Origin: Notospermus geniculatus
Taxonomy: Eukaryota > Nemertea > Pilidiophora > Heteronemertea > Lineidae
Assembly (NCBI GenBank): GCA_002633025.1
Contig: NMRB01000037.1
Span: forward strand, 762,344 to 826,343
Direction of reading: 5' to 3'
DNA length: 64,000 nt
The notes under the pieces: generated by a model
Database searches by the model: none
Told to the model about the DNA's origin: nothing
What the model saw: the letters and a program-made list of their open reading frames with translations, nothing else
Program-made: the position numbers and the translations under genes
In this document: positions 41,270 to 53,045 of the stretch, one piece after another
Layout of the letters: every line of letters starts with the position of its first letter
Numbering within the stretch: position 1 is the stretch's first letter

Positions 41270-42141
41270 GACATAATAGTCTAATGACAGAGGGATGAGC
41301 AATCTGGGTCAAGTCATTCCCGAGTAGGACTTTGATGATTTGGGAGCCACCTGGCGGCCATATTGGATGTCCGATCGGGCCGGAACTTCACATGCACATA
41401 AAGGTCATCTGCAGGGGGCCACATAGCCCATTGGAGCGCTTTGGGTCAAGTCGTTCCTGAGTTACAGCACTTTGACGATTTTCGGGTTACGTCACCTGGT
41501 GGCCATGTTGGAAGTCAAATCACGCCGAAATTCGACATGCATGTAAAGGTCATCTAGAGGGAGGTAAATATCAAATTTGAGCACTCTACGTCAAATCGTT
41601 CCTGAGTAATAGCACTTACTTGATTTTCAGGTTACGCCACCTGGCGGCCATATTGGATGTCGAATCGGGCCGAAACTTGGTATTTTTTAAGGTACCCCTC
41701 CAATGCATGTTTATGCAAGATATGAAGTTGCTCGGTGAAATAATGACAAACTGTGGCAGGTTCGTCACTTTTGTCGAACTTTGACCTCTGTGACCTTGAA
41801 AAGTAGGTCAAATCAAAAACCCGTTATATATGTTATGTATCCTTATTAGCTACACCTATGATAAAAATTTGAAGATGATCTAGTCATTAGTTCAGGAGTT
41901 ATTGTACTTTTTGTGTTTTTGGTTTCCGCCACCTGGTGGCCAAACTGAGAGTCGAATCGGACCGAAACTTGGTGTCGTGGGTCATCTGACCTAGGGGTAT
42001 ATATGTACCAAGTTTCAGATCAATAGCTCCAGCGGTTACGAAACGTGCCCTGCTAACGGACAACGACGACGGACGACGACAGACGACGACGGACGACGGA
42101 CACACCACCATCGTAATAGCTCACCTCGGTGAGCTAAAAAT
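41270..42141 (+). mobile_element. Modular repeat with 3' hairpin, copy 4
   Basis: Blocks of about 150 bp with GGGTCAAGTCGTTCCTGAGT, TGATTTTC and GCCACCTGGCGGCCATATTG recur three times. The 3' part matches 20642-20946 and ends in a GACGACGG run, the hairpin TAGCTCACCTCGGTGAGCTA and AAAAA. It sits between two parts of dispersed repeat H. Confidence 0.65.
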
Positions 42142-42815
42142 AACCCATGATGTCAACATAATGATCTATAAATAAATCCGTGACGAGTTTTATGTCACAA
42201 AGATGGCAGCCAGAGCCAAAGCCTTCTAGCCCTAGCGGTGGCTTCGGGAACCACAATGGATTTAAGTGGTCTTAACTGACTCGAGACCGGTCACGTTTGA
42301 TCCGTCTCCCCATAGACAGCACAAAGCCACTTACAGGTGAGCTGACTTCAACTGGCTCAAGGAGTGACTGATCCGAACCATTCTCTGGCAGAAGTTAGCA
42401 ACTGAGGGGACGTCAACGTTCTCAAAGGGGCATCTTTGATACCCTGACCAGTCCCTGACCCCAAGGCACAAGTCCGTCTGGTTGACTCATCCACCAAACT
42501 CCACAAAGTGACCCAACGTTGCAGTACCATGATCAGAGGTGATCAATTAGCATCTTCAGACAATTCCTTTCCGAGGATTTCCCCCATCTGGGATGTTTTG
42601 TCTCGTGTGGTCTTCTCCGACCCCCTGCCATCATCTCAGAAGACGCTCTTGTCGTTCGTGATGCTGGGTCTATTGTTTTCATTAGCGGAGGAAGTGGGGA
42701 CAATTGACAATGATGCGTCCCTCATCAGGGTTGAAGATGTCAGGTCTCGATCACCACAGAAACACGTTCCTGTTTGTACAGACATCTGGCAAAAGTCGTA
42801 CACATTTCAGAGATC
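42142..42815. other. Dispersed repeat H part and unassigned sequence
   Basis: 42180-42365 matches 28588-28690 in inverse orientation. A 199-codon plus-strand frame (42508-43107) is not called because its second half lies in a MITE and its first half shows no domain. Confidence 0.4.
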
Positions 42816-43086
42816 TACAGTACTTTGCACAATTCACCTACCTTTATCCGCATTTGTCGCGCGGAAAGTATGCTTCAGTTTACTGCGTATGGTACGGGCA
42901 CGTCACGTGTCTCTTCTGCATGATGTCCGCGCACCACGGGGGAATGACGTTACGTCTTCATTGCGTGCCTTCCATGACGGCGCACGACGTCTGCGGAAGA
43001 TACGAGGATGGTACGCGCATGACGCTGCACGTGGTCTGCGGATAGTGCGCAGTGCGGAAGGGAGGTCAATTGTGCAACGCACTGTA
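42816..43086. mobile_element. MITE family A copy
   Basis: TACAGTACTTTGCACAATTC at the left and CAATTGTGCAACGCACTGTA at the right, with the shared CpG-rich interior (CTCTTCTGCATGATGTCCGC, GGAAGATACGAGGATGGTAC). Confidence 0.75.
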
Positions 43087-44286
43087 CTCCATGTGAGAGT
43101 TTCGTAGTAGATTTGGCTCACCATGCCATGCTTCATTACAACTTTCACTGAGACCAATGACACAAATGACTGCCCGTATAGTTAAGACCGCCCCCATCAA
43201 TGGGGCGGTCTTCCTTGCTTTTACTGAATTTCTCTCTCTCTCTCTCTGGATCTCTCCATCCAATCTGCGGTTTCAGCAAGATAACTAACGAAAAACGCCA
43301 TGTATTGCGGTAAAATTTTCAGAAATGGTAGATGAGCATATTACACAGAATCCTATTGCTTCTTGGGGTCATCCGTGCACAAATAGTTCGAAATTTGGGT
43401 GAAATTTGTCATTTTTTCAAACTGTTGACTGAAATGCCATCTTCAGGCAATTCATAGTACTATTACTATCACTTACATACAGCATACAGCTAACATTACA
43501 CATGTGCATAGTTCGTTANAATCGATCATAGGCACAAATACGAGATTACTTTCTCTTATGATGATTTTATTGAAGTTCTACACATTTTTATTCAACATTT
43601 TTTTTAAAAATTGTGCTGGTCGGAAAATACTCCTTTTAGGCTGAGTGCCGGTCGGCATTTCTGCGTCCTGGACGGGGCCGTCCGGCGCCGACCAGCATCG
43701 GCAGAACCCTGCATAGCACATAGTTCAGTTTATCACTGAATACATGTAGTAGTGACCTTTACAGCTTCTCCTTCTGAAGTTAGTAGGGAGAAGCCAAGTC
43801 TCCCTCTTTGGAAAAAAGTCTCTGCTTTTAGGAACTGGAGACTTTTATTCTCCCTATTTCAAAAACCTGGCACCAACCCTGGCCGTTCGATAATTCTCGA
43901 TCAATCAACTGTGTCTTAGCTCCCAATTTCCAAGGGCGGTCTTTCAAATTGACTGGTAAGTCAATTTCTAGTTTTCTAGTTGTGTTGCCCGTAGAGAGTG
44001 AACTTGCGATTTTCGAAATCCACACCCAAAATGCTTGAACCCCCTGTGCCAAATCAAACTCAGGTTGGACTTTGGCAAAACAGCTGGATCATCAAATACA
44101 CACTGCAGAATTTCGGGGCTGCACCATCTCAAATATAATTGCTCTGCCATTTCGGCTGATTATCACTCGTCAGTGAGAGCCAAACTCAAGGACAGTGAGG
44201 TGAGTGTTTATCAGTTGAGAAGAAACTGAGATTACAACATTTTTCACTTTTGAATTCATGATGTGGTAAATCGCATCGTTAGACAT
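43087..44286. other. Unassigned stretch
   Basis: A short hairpin GACCGCCCC / GGGGCGGTC at 43186-43210, a (TC)n run at 43229-43248 and one ambiguous base at 43519. Frames of 60-75 codons only. Confidence 0.4.
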
Positions 44287-44635
44287 GTTAGTGGCAGACA
44301 CTCGACGTTAGTGATGTTAGTGGAAGACACCACTCGACATTAGTGATGTTAGTGGAAGACACCACTCGACATAGTGATGTTAGTGGAAGACACCACTCGA
44401 CATTAGTGATGTTAGTGGAAGACACCACTCGACATTAGTGATGCTAGTGGAAGACACCACTCGACATATAAGTGATGTGAGTGGAAGACACCACTCGACA
44501 TTAGTGATGTTAGTGGACATAGTGGAAGACACCACTCGACGTTAGTGATGTTAGTGGAAGACACCACTCGACGTTAGTGATGTTAGTGGAAGACACCACT
44601 CGACATAGTGATGTTAGTGGAAGACACTACTCGAC
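44287..44635. repeat. 32-bp minisatellite, about 11 units
   Basis: The unit reads GTTAGTGGAAGACACCACTC followed by GACATTAGTGAT. Some units lose 2 bases (GACATAGTGAT). Each unit contains AGTGG-AAGACA-CCACT, able to form a 5-bp stem with a 6-base loop. Confidence 0.9.
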
Positions 44636-45828
44636 TCATCACAAAGGCACGTGTCTCACAACATAAATAAATGGGACAACCATGACAGGGACATTATTTT
44701 TCACACCAGGGAGCTGATAGGACGAACGCAGCATCGCCACACTTGTTTACGGTACTCAACTTAACCCAAAGAAAGGCAGGGCAATCTGGACAACGGGATA
44801 TTGATCTGGACAATGGGATGTCATTCTTCAATAGTTTTCTCGTAATATTGACTCAACACACAACAAAGCTAATGATGGACCTACAGATAATGTGACCTTG
44901 GAATTGATGGTGAAGTCAAAGCAAAGGGGAAATTGCCATCATTTTGTTTAGCCATAGGCAGGGCTGCCATCAGGGGGAGGCCGCGGTCCCACCTCAAAAA
45001 CATGTGATATTAATTAGGGCCAAAGAATGAGTCATAAGTCGCGATGTATAATTATCAAGACTCATAGGTCAGGTGTAGGGTTTGCAAATGAAGGGAGGTG
45101 CTCCCTGAAGGTTACCCGGGAGATATAACCTTGAGGGGGTTAACAGCAAGGAGTCAAATCACAGTTTTGTTTAATAATATCAAGTAGCATGCCCAAAAAA
45201 GAAACACCTGCAAAGGTCCCCAGTCTCTTGCAGGGGGTTTGTCAAAGAAAGCTGTGCAAAGCAGGGTGTCTTTCAGGGGTTTGCTGAAGAAAGCCCTGCA
45301 TAATGCAAAGGTCCCCAGTGTCTTGAAGGGGGTTTGTCAAAGATAGCCCTGTGAAGCAGGGTGTCTCACAGGCCTATCCCAAAGTTTCATTCTATTTTGT
45401 TCCTGGCTGAATCTTATGCCCACACATTCTGAATAAAATTCCCTTCAAACCCAAAAGGACTACAAGTGTTCGGATTTATTGTTAATCATATTAGTACACG
45501 TATATGAGAAAAAAAATACATTTAGATTTTGAAAGAGTTAGTAATCCACACCTTTTGCATCCATTTTAAATCCTGGCTTACCTGGGGTACTCGCAACTAC
45601 TAACGTGTGTACACCAGCATCCAAGTATTCTGCATAAAAAAATTAGATGAAATATTTTAAACAGCATCAAAAAGGGCCAAACAAAAATATCACCAGACAG
45701 ATTGAGTAGGCCAACAAGTGTATGTATAATTAATGCATATTTAGATTTTTTGCAAATCCAACTGTTGGTTGCTCCAGAACGGGACGTACTAAATTTATTA
45801 CATATTCCAATGAATATGGGCTTAAAGA
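44636..45828. other. Unassigned stretch with a local duplication
   Basis: GCAAAGGTCCCCAGTCTCTT through AAGCAGGGTGTCT is repeated at about 45210 and 45307, with a shorter third relative between. No protein domain seen. Confidence 0.45.
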
Positions 45829-46030
45829 TAGTAAACATAAAGTTGTCTTCGAATTTCACAATTTTTCGCCCCCCAACCGGGGTCTTCCTCAGGCACTTTT
45901 TAGTACAGGAGACCCTGATTGGGGTTGAAAATTTACGAAATTCGGAGACGACTTTTCTACTAAGTGCCTGAGGAAAATTATGGTTACATCATTTTGTGTG
46001 TCATTTTTTGGTGCTCCATATTGGATATTA
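45829..46030. mobile_element. Foldback family E, copy 1
   Basis: TAAAGTTGTCTTCGAATTTC and AAATTCGGAGACGACTTTTC are inverse arms around GGGGTCTTCCTCAGGCACTT. It is followed by ATCATTTTGTGTGTCATTTT, also present after copies 2 and 3. Confidence 0.65.
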
Positions 46031-46351
46031 TTAACAGGGCTTACAGACATTTGAGGTTTTTTTAGCATATTTTCTAATTTTACAGAATTTCTCTTGGTTA
46101 TGTTTGTTTCAGCCATTTCATATCACAACTGTGAACTTTTCAAGACTTTGCTCCTATCAAACAGTCCAGCAACGACTTTTTGAAGAGGACACCAACAGAT
46201 TGTCACTGCATGTCAGGGAAATACCTCTTTAACCCTCCCCCAACCTGCACTGCAAAACAAAACTCCAATCCTCTCTCACAGTCAAGAGAGTAATCCAACA
46301 AAAATCAAATTTAAAGTCTCAGATGTGACGGGCACTCTTATTTCCACTTGA

Positions 46352-46650
46352 TAGTAAACATAAAGTCGTCTCCGAATTTCGCAAATTTTCGACACCAACC
46401 AGGGTCTTCCTCAGGCACTTTCTAGTAGAAATCCCAGAAGTGAATGAGCTGGATCCCAAATATGGACCTGTATAAATAAAGAAACCTTGAAACAACAGGA
46501 AGGTGTGTGAAAAGTTCAGGTTGACTAAAAAAGTTTAGGTTGACTAAAAAAGTTTAGGTTGACTTGGGGTCAAAAATTTGCAAAATTTGGAGACAACTTT
46601 ACGTTTACTATCATTTTGAGTGTCGTTTTTTGTGCTCTATGTGCAGGATA
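46352..46650. mobile_element. Foldback family E, copy 2
   Basis: AGTAAACATAAAGTCGTCTC to the inverse GAGACAACTTTACGTTTACT. The middle holds a short tandem repeat (AAAAAAGTTTAGGTTGACT, about 46518-46565) absent from the other copies. Confidence 0.65.
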
Positions 46651-47202
46651 ACTTATTTCCACTTGCACGTCCAAAAAGTAGTGCAGAAACCTCTTCTATC
46701 ATCAAAGCATCCTATCTCTTTGCCATTTTGTGCAAAAACACATCAAAATTGAATACTCGATCTTGAGTACCTCAACTTAGAAAACACCAGTATTACCCCA
46801 TAAACGAAATATCATGCATGTTCATGCTTGGCAACGAATTTAAAACATTTAAAGACAATTTTATTGCGAGTTGCCGAGAATTTTAACGTCACCAAAATGG
46901 CCTCATTTGCGTCGTTAATTGCGTTCAACCGAACGAAATTGCCTTTTCAACCTCCCGATGTCGCGTGCTACGATGGTAGATTGGATAAATGACTGGCATC
47001 ATTAACGATGTCTTGCGTCTCGTTGGCAGCAAATGTTGCCTAGGTATTGGTTGCAATTTGAGAAACTAATTGTGAAGTCATATTCTCCAGATAACGGCCG
47101 ATCGGGCAGGTGATTTTGAAAATATGTGTAATACACATTTATTGAAATGACAAATTTACCAAGTATGCCAACCAGCTGACCCTTGTGAAAATGACTCCCA
47201 GG
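46651..47202. other. Unassigned non-coding stretch
   Basis: Short frames only; no repeat match in the window. Confidence 0.4.
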
Positions 47203-47472
47203 TACAGTACAGGTCACAATTGACATCCCTACGGCTTCGTGTAAGTTACTCATAAGTTACGCGTAACTTACCGCTTTGGTTTCGCGTAACTCACTGCGTA
47301 ACTCACCAAAGTCACGTAACTCGCCTCGTAAATCACTGCGTAGCTAGCGAAATTCGCGTATTTCACCACGTAAATCACCTCGTAAGTTACGCGTAACATA
47401 GCTCGTGAGTTGTTGCGTAACTTACTCGTAACTTACGCGAATTTAGGGATGTTAATTGTGACCTGTACTGTA
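47203..47472. mobile_element. MITE family B, copy 2 (inverse)
   Basis: TACAGTACAGGTCACAATTG to CAATTGTGACCTGTACTGTA (one T for C change in the right arm's inner part). The interior is again built of GTAACTTACGCG-like words. Its order is the reverse of copy 1. Confidence 0.8.
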
Positions 47473-48442
47473 GCTTGGAAAAGAAAGGAATGCAAATTTT
47501 GGGAGCTTGGAATGTGAACAAGCTGTAACTTAGATTGAGCTTGGATTTCAAACTTTCCAAGGAAATCCAAGGAGCTGAAAAGCCTGAAAAAAAGTTTGGA
47601 TTAAATTGGAAGCTTGGAATATAGTTGTCATGACCTGGGACTTTAGAATATATCGTTATTATAAGCTGGGAAACCTTGAACAAGCTGGATTTGGAATATG
47701 CTTATTTTTCTTGAGCAAAATTGGAGTGTGAAAAAGCTAGGACAAGGCCTCACTGGAAGCTTGAATAAAGCTTGAACAGTGAAGCTAATTCAAGCTTTCT
47801 TTGACAGGGGTATCGAGGTTGATACTGATATGGGGATTGCGTTGCACGTATTGCTGAACTATCTATATTATAATACACTAAGCCCGAATTTTGTCCGGCG
47901 CCACACTGCGTCTGTGATGCTTCGATTCGGCTCAGATTTGGCAGGTGATTTCCTCTTGATATGTATTTGTGCATAGTGAAGCGATTTTTCCATTAAAACT
48001 TCGCAGAATTATGTTTTAACGGGTTTTTGGTCGTTACCAAGGATTTGAGAGTTTGATATGACGTCACGATAACTATGACGTCATACATGTAGGATGACGT
48101 CAGTCGTCACGCTGAGGAGTCCGTGCAGACGATGTGCTGCGAGGCAGACGATCGAGGTGTTTACGTCATCGACCAAAGACCGACGTTACGTAACATCAAC
48201 AAAGTCAGCGATACACTCTTAACACAAAAACCAATCCTACACTCTACTGCCTTTTCAAACCCGTGATTTTCACGGGTCACGGCTAGTAACATGTATAAGG
48301 CCTGTCACTGAATCCTTTAAGACCAGTTGAGAAGATATAGAATGGTACTAAATCGGCTGGGTATCAAACACATGACCTCTCAGTCACGAGATTGAACAGT
48401 ATTGCACCAACATGCTCCCAAATAGACGATTTTCGAATTCGC
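47473..48442. other. Unassigned stretch
   Basis: 47475-47775 is enriched in AGCTTGGA and AAGCTTG words, like a very decayed tandem repeat. 48060-48200 has clustered TGACGTCA-like words. No gene recognised. Confidence 0.4.
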
Positions 48443-48636
48443 AGATCTGTGCACCTCCACTGAAATCGTAAACACAAGCTCGGTCTGAAACTGAATGACG
48501 TGACGCAGAGAACCCCATGACAGTGACTTCGACGACGTTGCGTCAGAGTCAACCATTGCTGAATCATGGATTGTGTCACGTCAGCTGGTTTCAGAACGAG
48601 GTTGTGTTTGCGATTTCAGTGGAAGTGTGCAGATCT
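48443..48636. mobile_element. Foldback element, 194 bp
   Basis: AGATCTGTGCACCTCCACTG at the left is inverted as CAGTGGAAGTGTGCAGATCT at the right. Arms continue through AAATCGTAAACACAAGCTC for about 62 bp with few mismatches. Confidence 0.7.
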
Positions 48637-49012
48637 TTCTCATTTACGTCAATTTGGGATTTGTCTATTGGGTGGTGATGGAATTGTTTTACCTTTGGCC
48701 ATATACTTGTACAGCCAAAATCATCAAAAAATTTAATCGATACACCAGAACACTTTTCCATCTTACTACTGGTGTTTTTCCCCTGAAATACAACGCTATT
48801 GGAAAGAAGGATAGCATCGAACAGTTTCAGTCTCATCAGTATCGGGTTTTCACAATACATCTATCATATTACACGTACCAATACGTTTAGCATGTTTAGA
48901 GAAGGCGTACACAAAATGTCATGCGTAGGATTCTGCTGGATTCTCTTCCTGCCACACAATCGGGTCCAAATTTAGACACATTTTTAAAACTTTGTCCCAA
49001 AAGTTTTGGACC
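48637..49012. other. Unassigned non-coding stretch
   Basis: Nothing recognised. Confidence 0.4.
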
Positions 49013-49178
49013 AATAGGAGCAGTCAGCCACGCTTATCACCAAAAGATGGCAGCAAGTTCTAGCGGACCAATACAATAGAAAATTCTCCCGATTGGTGCT
49101 CACTCTGCCATGAATGGCTCCGCTAAGCATTGAATTGGGGCGTATTGACTCCTATTGGTCAACTGACTGAGAGTATTG
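49013..49178. mobile_element. MITE family F, copy 4 (inverted)
   Basis: AATAGGAGCAGTCAGCCACG, then TTCTAGCGGACCAATACAAT, to GGTCAACTGACTGAGAG. Same orientation as 18031. Confidence 0.65.
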
Positions 49179-49262
49179 AACCATCTTTGACTTCATGCCT
49201 GGTATATGCTATCGCCCCAACATGGTTCATCAAGAGATAGTTTTTGCAATAACCCATTTAGG

Positions 49263-49754
49263 CATAAAGGAATCAACCATAAAGGTTTAACTGCGAACGA
49301 TGAGCTTACTGAGGGATACACTTCCTGTGTTGCCACCAGATGTCTCTCACTGCCTGAATTTTGGCTTTACGTAATAGGCACGAGCTTCAACTTTTTTTGT
49401 GGTGAAGAGGTACATGAACCTGCCAACATGATGCTTTGAATTCCATTTCTGACGATAACTGAGCTATTTTCAGCACAATTAGTGTTCCATGTACAAATGT
49501 ACGTCAGCATATTCAAATGTACACCGATGACCCTGAACACACATCTTTCGTGGGGTTCTCATTAATTCAGACCTTTTGTATCATACGATCAACTAGTCGG
49601 AATTCAACAAAATTTGCAGTGAATGTGCAGAAGGGTCTTGCCTATCACATGGAAACGTCAGAATGCAAATCTGTTGGGTTTTAAAGGGATATTGTCCACA
49701 TTTATAAAATGCTAAATTTGCCAGTTGAACCTTTATGGTTGATTCCTTTATGAT
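49263..49754. mobile_element. MITE family G, complete copy, 492 bp
   Basis: Starts CATAAAGGAATCAACCATAA and ends TTATGGTTGATTCCTTTATG. The TIR is 31 bp with one mismatch. ATTTAGG flanks both sides (49256-49262 and 49755-49761), a 7-bp target duplication, or 8 bp if an ambiguous C is counted. Non-coding. An inverse copy at 22758-23083 is cut by an assembly gap. Confidence 0.85.
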
Positions 49755-49761
49755 TTAGGCC

Positions 49762-50972
49762 AATGATGATGTTTTGAGTTCCCATAGAGCCAACTCTTGC
49801 AAAAAAATCGCACATGGAACAGCAGTGAACCCAGGTGAAAAAGCATCGCAAAGCGTATGCAAATCCCACAAAACGAAAGTTGCCTTCATTGAAATGTTAA
49901 GAGCCGGAATGGATATTCGAGCCAAAGGTCACAGGGTCAAGGTCAAAGGTCGCATCACGACAGGTGTAGTGAGCGACACACCTTTGGCTGCTCACACACC
50001 TTCCTAGGAAATACAGTCGTAAAATCTGGCTTCGTTGCAAAGTTATAGGCCGGAAGGGATTTGGACAGATGGATGGCCAAACCGACATACGCACAGGGGT
50101 TTCTCTATATCATATCCCCACTGAATGAACTTTGTTCGGTGGTATAACAAGTTGACGTCATCATTAATGGTGAACTCCAAACTGCACACCAATAAAACAG
50201 TGATCAGAATAAGATCACATCCAAACATCTCCAATTGTTCACTGAAAATGTCTAATTATTTCCAATAAACAGAGACTCGATAAACTTCATTATTCTATTC
50301 ACAAATCGTGATGCAAAAATTTCTGGTCGTTTACCCAACGTGTTACCATGAAAGGTCCACACACGAACGAATGGTCATTTTCTTGTCTTTTCAGAGACGA
50401 AATGTAGACACGCACTTTTAGGATAACCACATTTATTTTGGTATTATTTGGGTATAATTTCGGAAACCTTATCGGTGTTGCATCCAAATTAAACACGTGC
50501 GTCCATAAAGGGGCAAAATTTCTGAAACTTGATCGAATTTGACCCGTCCTGCAGCTGAGGGCTCGTGTCCTTTTGTTATGCGGTTGAGGTTAGGATGTCC
50601 ATAATAAGGGGTCGTAACCACAGGGTACCGGGAATCAGGGTGCGCAGGGGTAGAATTGAAAGATTAGAAGGGTTATCAGGGAGGGGGGCTGTGGTTAGAT
50701 ATTATGGGATGACAAAGGAACCATAAACAAAGAAGTTTAGAGTTCGTCAATGTTCAGATGAAAATTTGACTGTTGTCTAATAAGCTAAATTGCCACCTTA
50801 GGTCCAACAGAACTTGCAGTGATGCCTGCGGGGTGAAGCAAACCTTCTATATTTCACTATATCTATTTAATCACCTTGCGAAACACACGTTAATTTTATG
50901 CTACATGTACGTACATGTATTTAGAGCTAATTAGGTAATCGCACAGAAGAGTTGCAACTTTTTTGCTTCGCT
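49762..50972. other. Unassigned stretch with an AGGTCA cluster
   Basis: 49924-49952 has four AGGTCA/GGGTCA-type hexamers close together, of the kind common in dispersed repeats. ACATGTACGTACATGTA near 50903 is a short palindrome. No gene recognised. Confidence 0.4.
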
Positions 50973-51241
50973 TGACGTACCATTATCCGCATACTGTTTC
51001 GGCGAAAATAAAGCGCACGCGAAAATTTCACGGTTTACAGTTTTGTGCATGGTATGGGTGCGTCTCGCATCTCTTCTGCATGACGTCCGCGCACCACGGG
51101 CGAGTGACGTTACGTCTTCACTACGTGCCTTCCATGGTGGCGCGTGGCGCGTGACGTCCGCGGAAGATACGAGGACAGTATGCGCATGACGCGGATGGTG
51201 CGCAGCGCAGAAGGGAGGTCAATTGTGCAACGTACTGTACA
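50973..51241. mobile_element. MITE family A copy, rearranged
   Basis: The right half (TGCATGACGTCCGCGCACCA through CAATTGTGCAACGTACTGTA) is intact. The left half is broken by a fragment of the 7368-type MITE (CGCGAAAATTTCACGGTTTA, about 51011-51041). Confidence 0.65.
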
Positions 51242-51275
51242 ACTACGTCCGAACAGGCCACCCACAGCAAAAGGG

Positions 51276-51559
51276 TTAAAGCCCCACTGTATTGAATGTG
51301 AAAAACGCAAATCATCGCCGCGATTCTCACACGACGTCACGACATCAGCGTAGTTTAAAATGTACTACACTCTGTCAGAATACATTAGAGCTCTCCCTGC
51401 AGTTTTTTCCAATGCGTGCTGAAAACTAGGCCTTGATTCTGTGAAGTGCGTATCAGGCAAGCATTTTGGGGACCTTCACGAGGCTATGGGACCTCTAGGC
51501 TATGTGCACTCTCCTAACGTTTTGAAAATATCGTAAAATTCAATACTGTGGGGCTTTAA
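51276..51559. mobile_element. piggyBac-like MITE family P, copy 1
   Basis: TTAA then AGCCCCACTGTATTGAATG at the left; TTCAATACTGTGGGGCT then TTAA at the right. Very close to 61254-61532. An extra right-end fragment is at 51889-51929. Confidence 0.8.
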
Positions 51560-52599
51560 GGTGATTCGGTACCATGTTGAAATTCCAAAGGCGATATGCA
51601 AGACGGATTCTGATTGGGTGAGATCACGGCTCTCAATTTCAATATGGTGGTTGCCAAATGGTGTCCCAAACCGAAGCAATGTTAATTAATGGCCTGTTTT
51701 AATTATTCAAAGGAACTTTGGGATTATTTTCTGTGGATATGTACAGTATACAATGTGGAGACTACGGTGAAGGTAGGTTTTTGTGAAAATATTGATATTT
51801 TTTTGTGAAAATCTGGGCTTGAAGTGAGAAGTCGAAAAAAACATGATGTCCTTGTCCTATTTATATACCCGTAGGGGCCATCCTCGGTTGAAAATATCGT
51901 AAAATTCAATACTGTGGGGCTTTAAGGTGATTCTACCTTCTTAATACAGAGTGTCTCCAACACGGTGAGCAAAAACATCCAATCAAAGCAGACGAGTCAA
52001 AGAAAAGTTAAAGAAACACATCAATCATGGCCTCCCAAAGACCTGCAATTGGCGATTATCCGAGCTACGACATCAGAAATGTTACAATTATTGGAAAAGA
52101 ACAAAGTCCTTGTCGGTCTTTGATGTCTCGGAGGTAAAAGAAAGACGTCGCAAAGACTGAGAAAAAAGAAGATTATCATTATCGTATACCTGGTGTATTT
52201 ATAGTCACAAGGTTGCACTTGGCGTCAAAAATACACTAGAAGAGGTGCTGGGAATCACTACCAGGGTAGTGTCAACACCAAAATTTGCCGCGAACAGGCG
52301 CGGATCTAGGATTAGAGAGGGGTCAAAGGTACCCGTGCTGACGGGGGTCTGGGGGGGCCTCCACCAGAAAATTTTGAAATCTAGAAGCCCGTAGACGTGA
52401 TTTCTTGGCATCCTAGTTTCAAGACAGAAGCTTGTTTTTAAGTTTTTTTGCTTATTATTGCAAATTATTGAGAAAAAAAACAAATGGTGGTGGCGAGCAG
52501 GGGGTCACGACCCCCCACACCCCCCTCTGAATCCACGCCTGGAGAAGATTTTAACACGGGTATGAATTTTGGTTGGGTAAAATTGTAGCTTTGGCCTAC
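51560..52599. other. Unassigned stretch with repeat fragments
   Basis: 51889-51929 repeats the right end of the 51276 element together with the following AAGGTGATTC, so host flank was copied too. 52335-52390 carries the GGGGGGCCTCC segment seen at 6985 and 24855. Confidence 0.45.
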
Positions 52600-52830
52600 A
52601 GTACTCTTCACAACTAACCGACTATCCACGTCGTACCATCTGTGTACCACATGTAGGGTGCGCGTACCATCCTCGTATCTTCCAGGGACATCGCGCGGCA
52701 CCTTGGAAGGCACAGAGTGAAGACATCCCTGATAACGTCATTCACGTGTCATGCGTGCAGGTCTCGCGGAAGAGAAGCGTGACGTATCTGTACCATACGC
52801 AATGAATTGGAGCACCTTCCGGTCAAAGTT
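52600..52830. mobile_element. MITE family A copy, truncated
   Basis: TACAGTACTCTTCACAAC at the left and GTACCATCCTCGTATCTTCC inside. The right end is missing. Confidence 0.6.
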
Positions 52831-52857
52831 CGTGGAACAGTACGGGAGATGTCACCG

Positions 52858-53045
52858 GTATTCTCAGAATATATAAGGGTACAATGTCTGATCCATGACA
52901 AAAATAGTTTTCTTCACTCAAAGGGACAACTGGGGACATATGGGAGATTTTTGAATGTCTACTGCCCAGGGGCAATTCCTCCAACCTGTCACTCCTTGGC
53001 TTATTTCAGAAAATCATAAAATGGGGAACCGGAGGAACTACCGTA
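52858..53045. repeat. Direct repeat, left member (about 188 bp)
   Basis: Starts ATTCTCAGAATATATAAGGG and ends GGAGGAACTACCGTAA. Its partner is at 53517-53712, about 660 bp on, in the same orientation and about 85-90% alike by eye. Confidence 0.8.

Noticed and set aside
42508-43107. 199-codon plus-strand frame as a gene
   Set aside because: The second half lies in a family-A MITE, and the first half has no domain, no conserved start context and no neighbouring exon.
49924-49952. Nuclear-receptor enhancer
   Set aside because: The AGGTCA cluster is of the kind found in dispersed repeats of marine invertebrates. One copy alone gives no sign of function.
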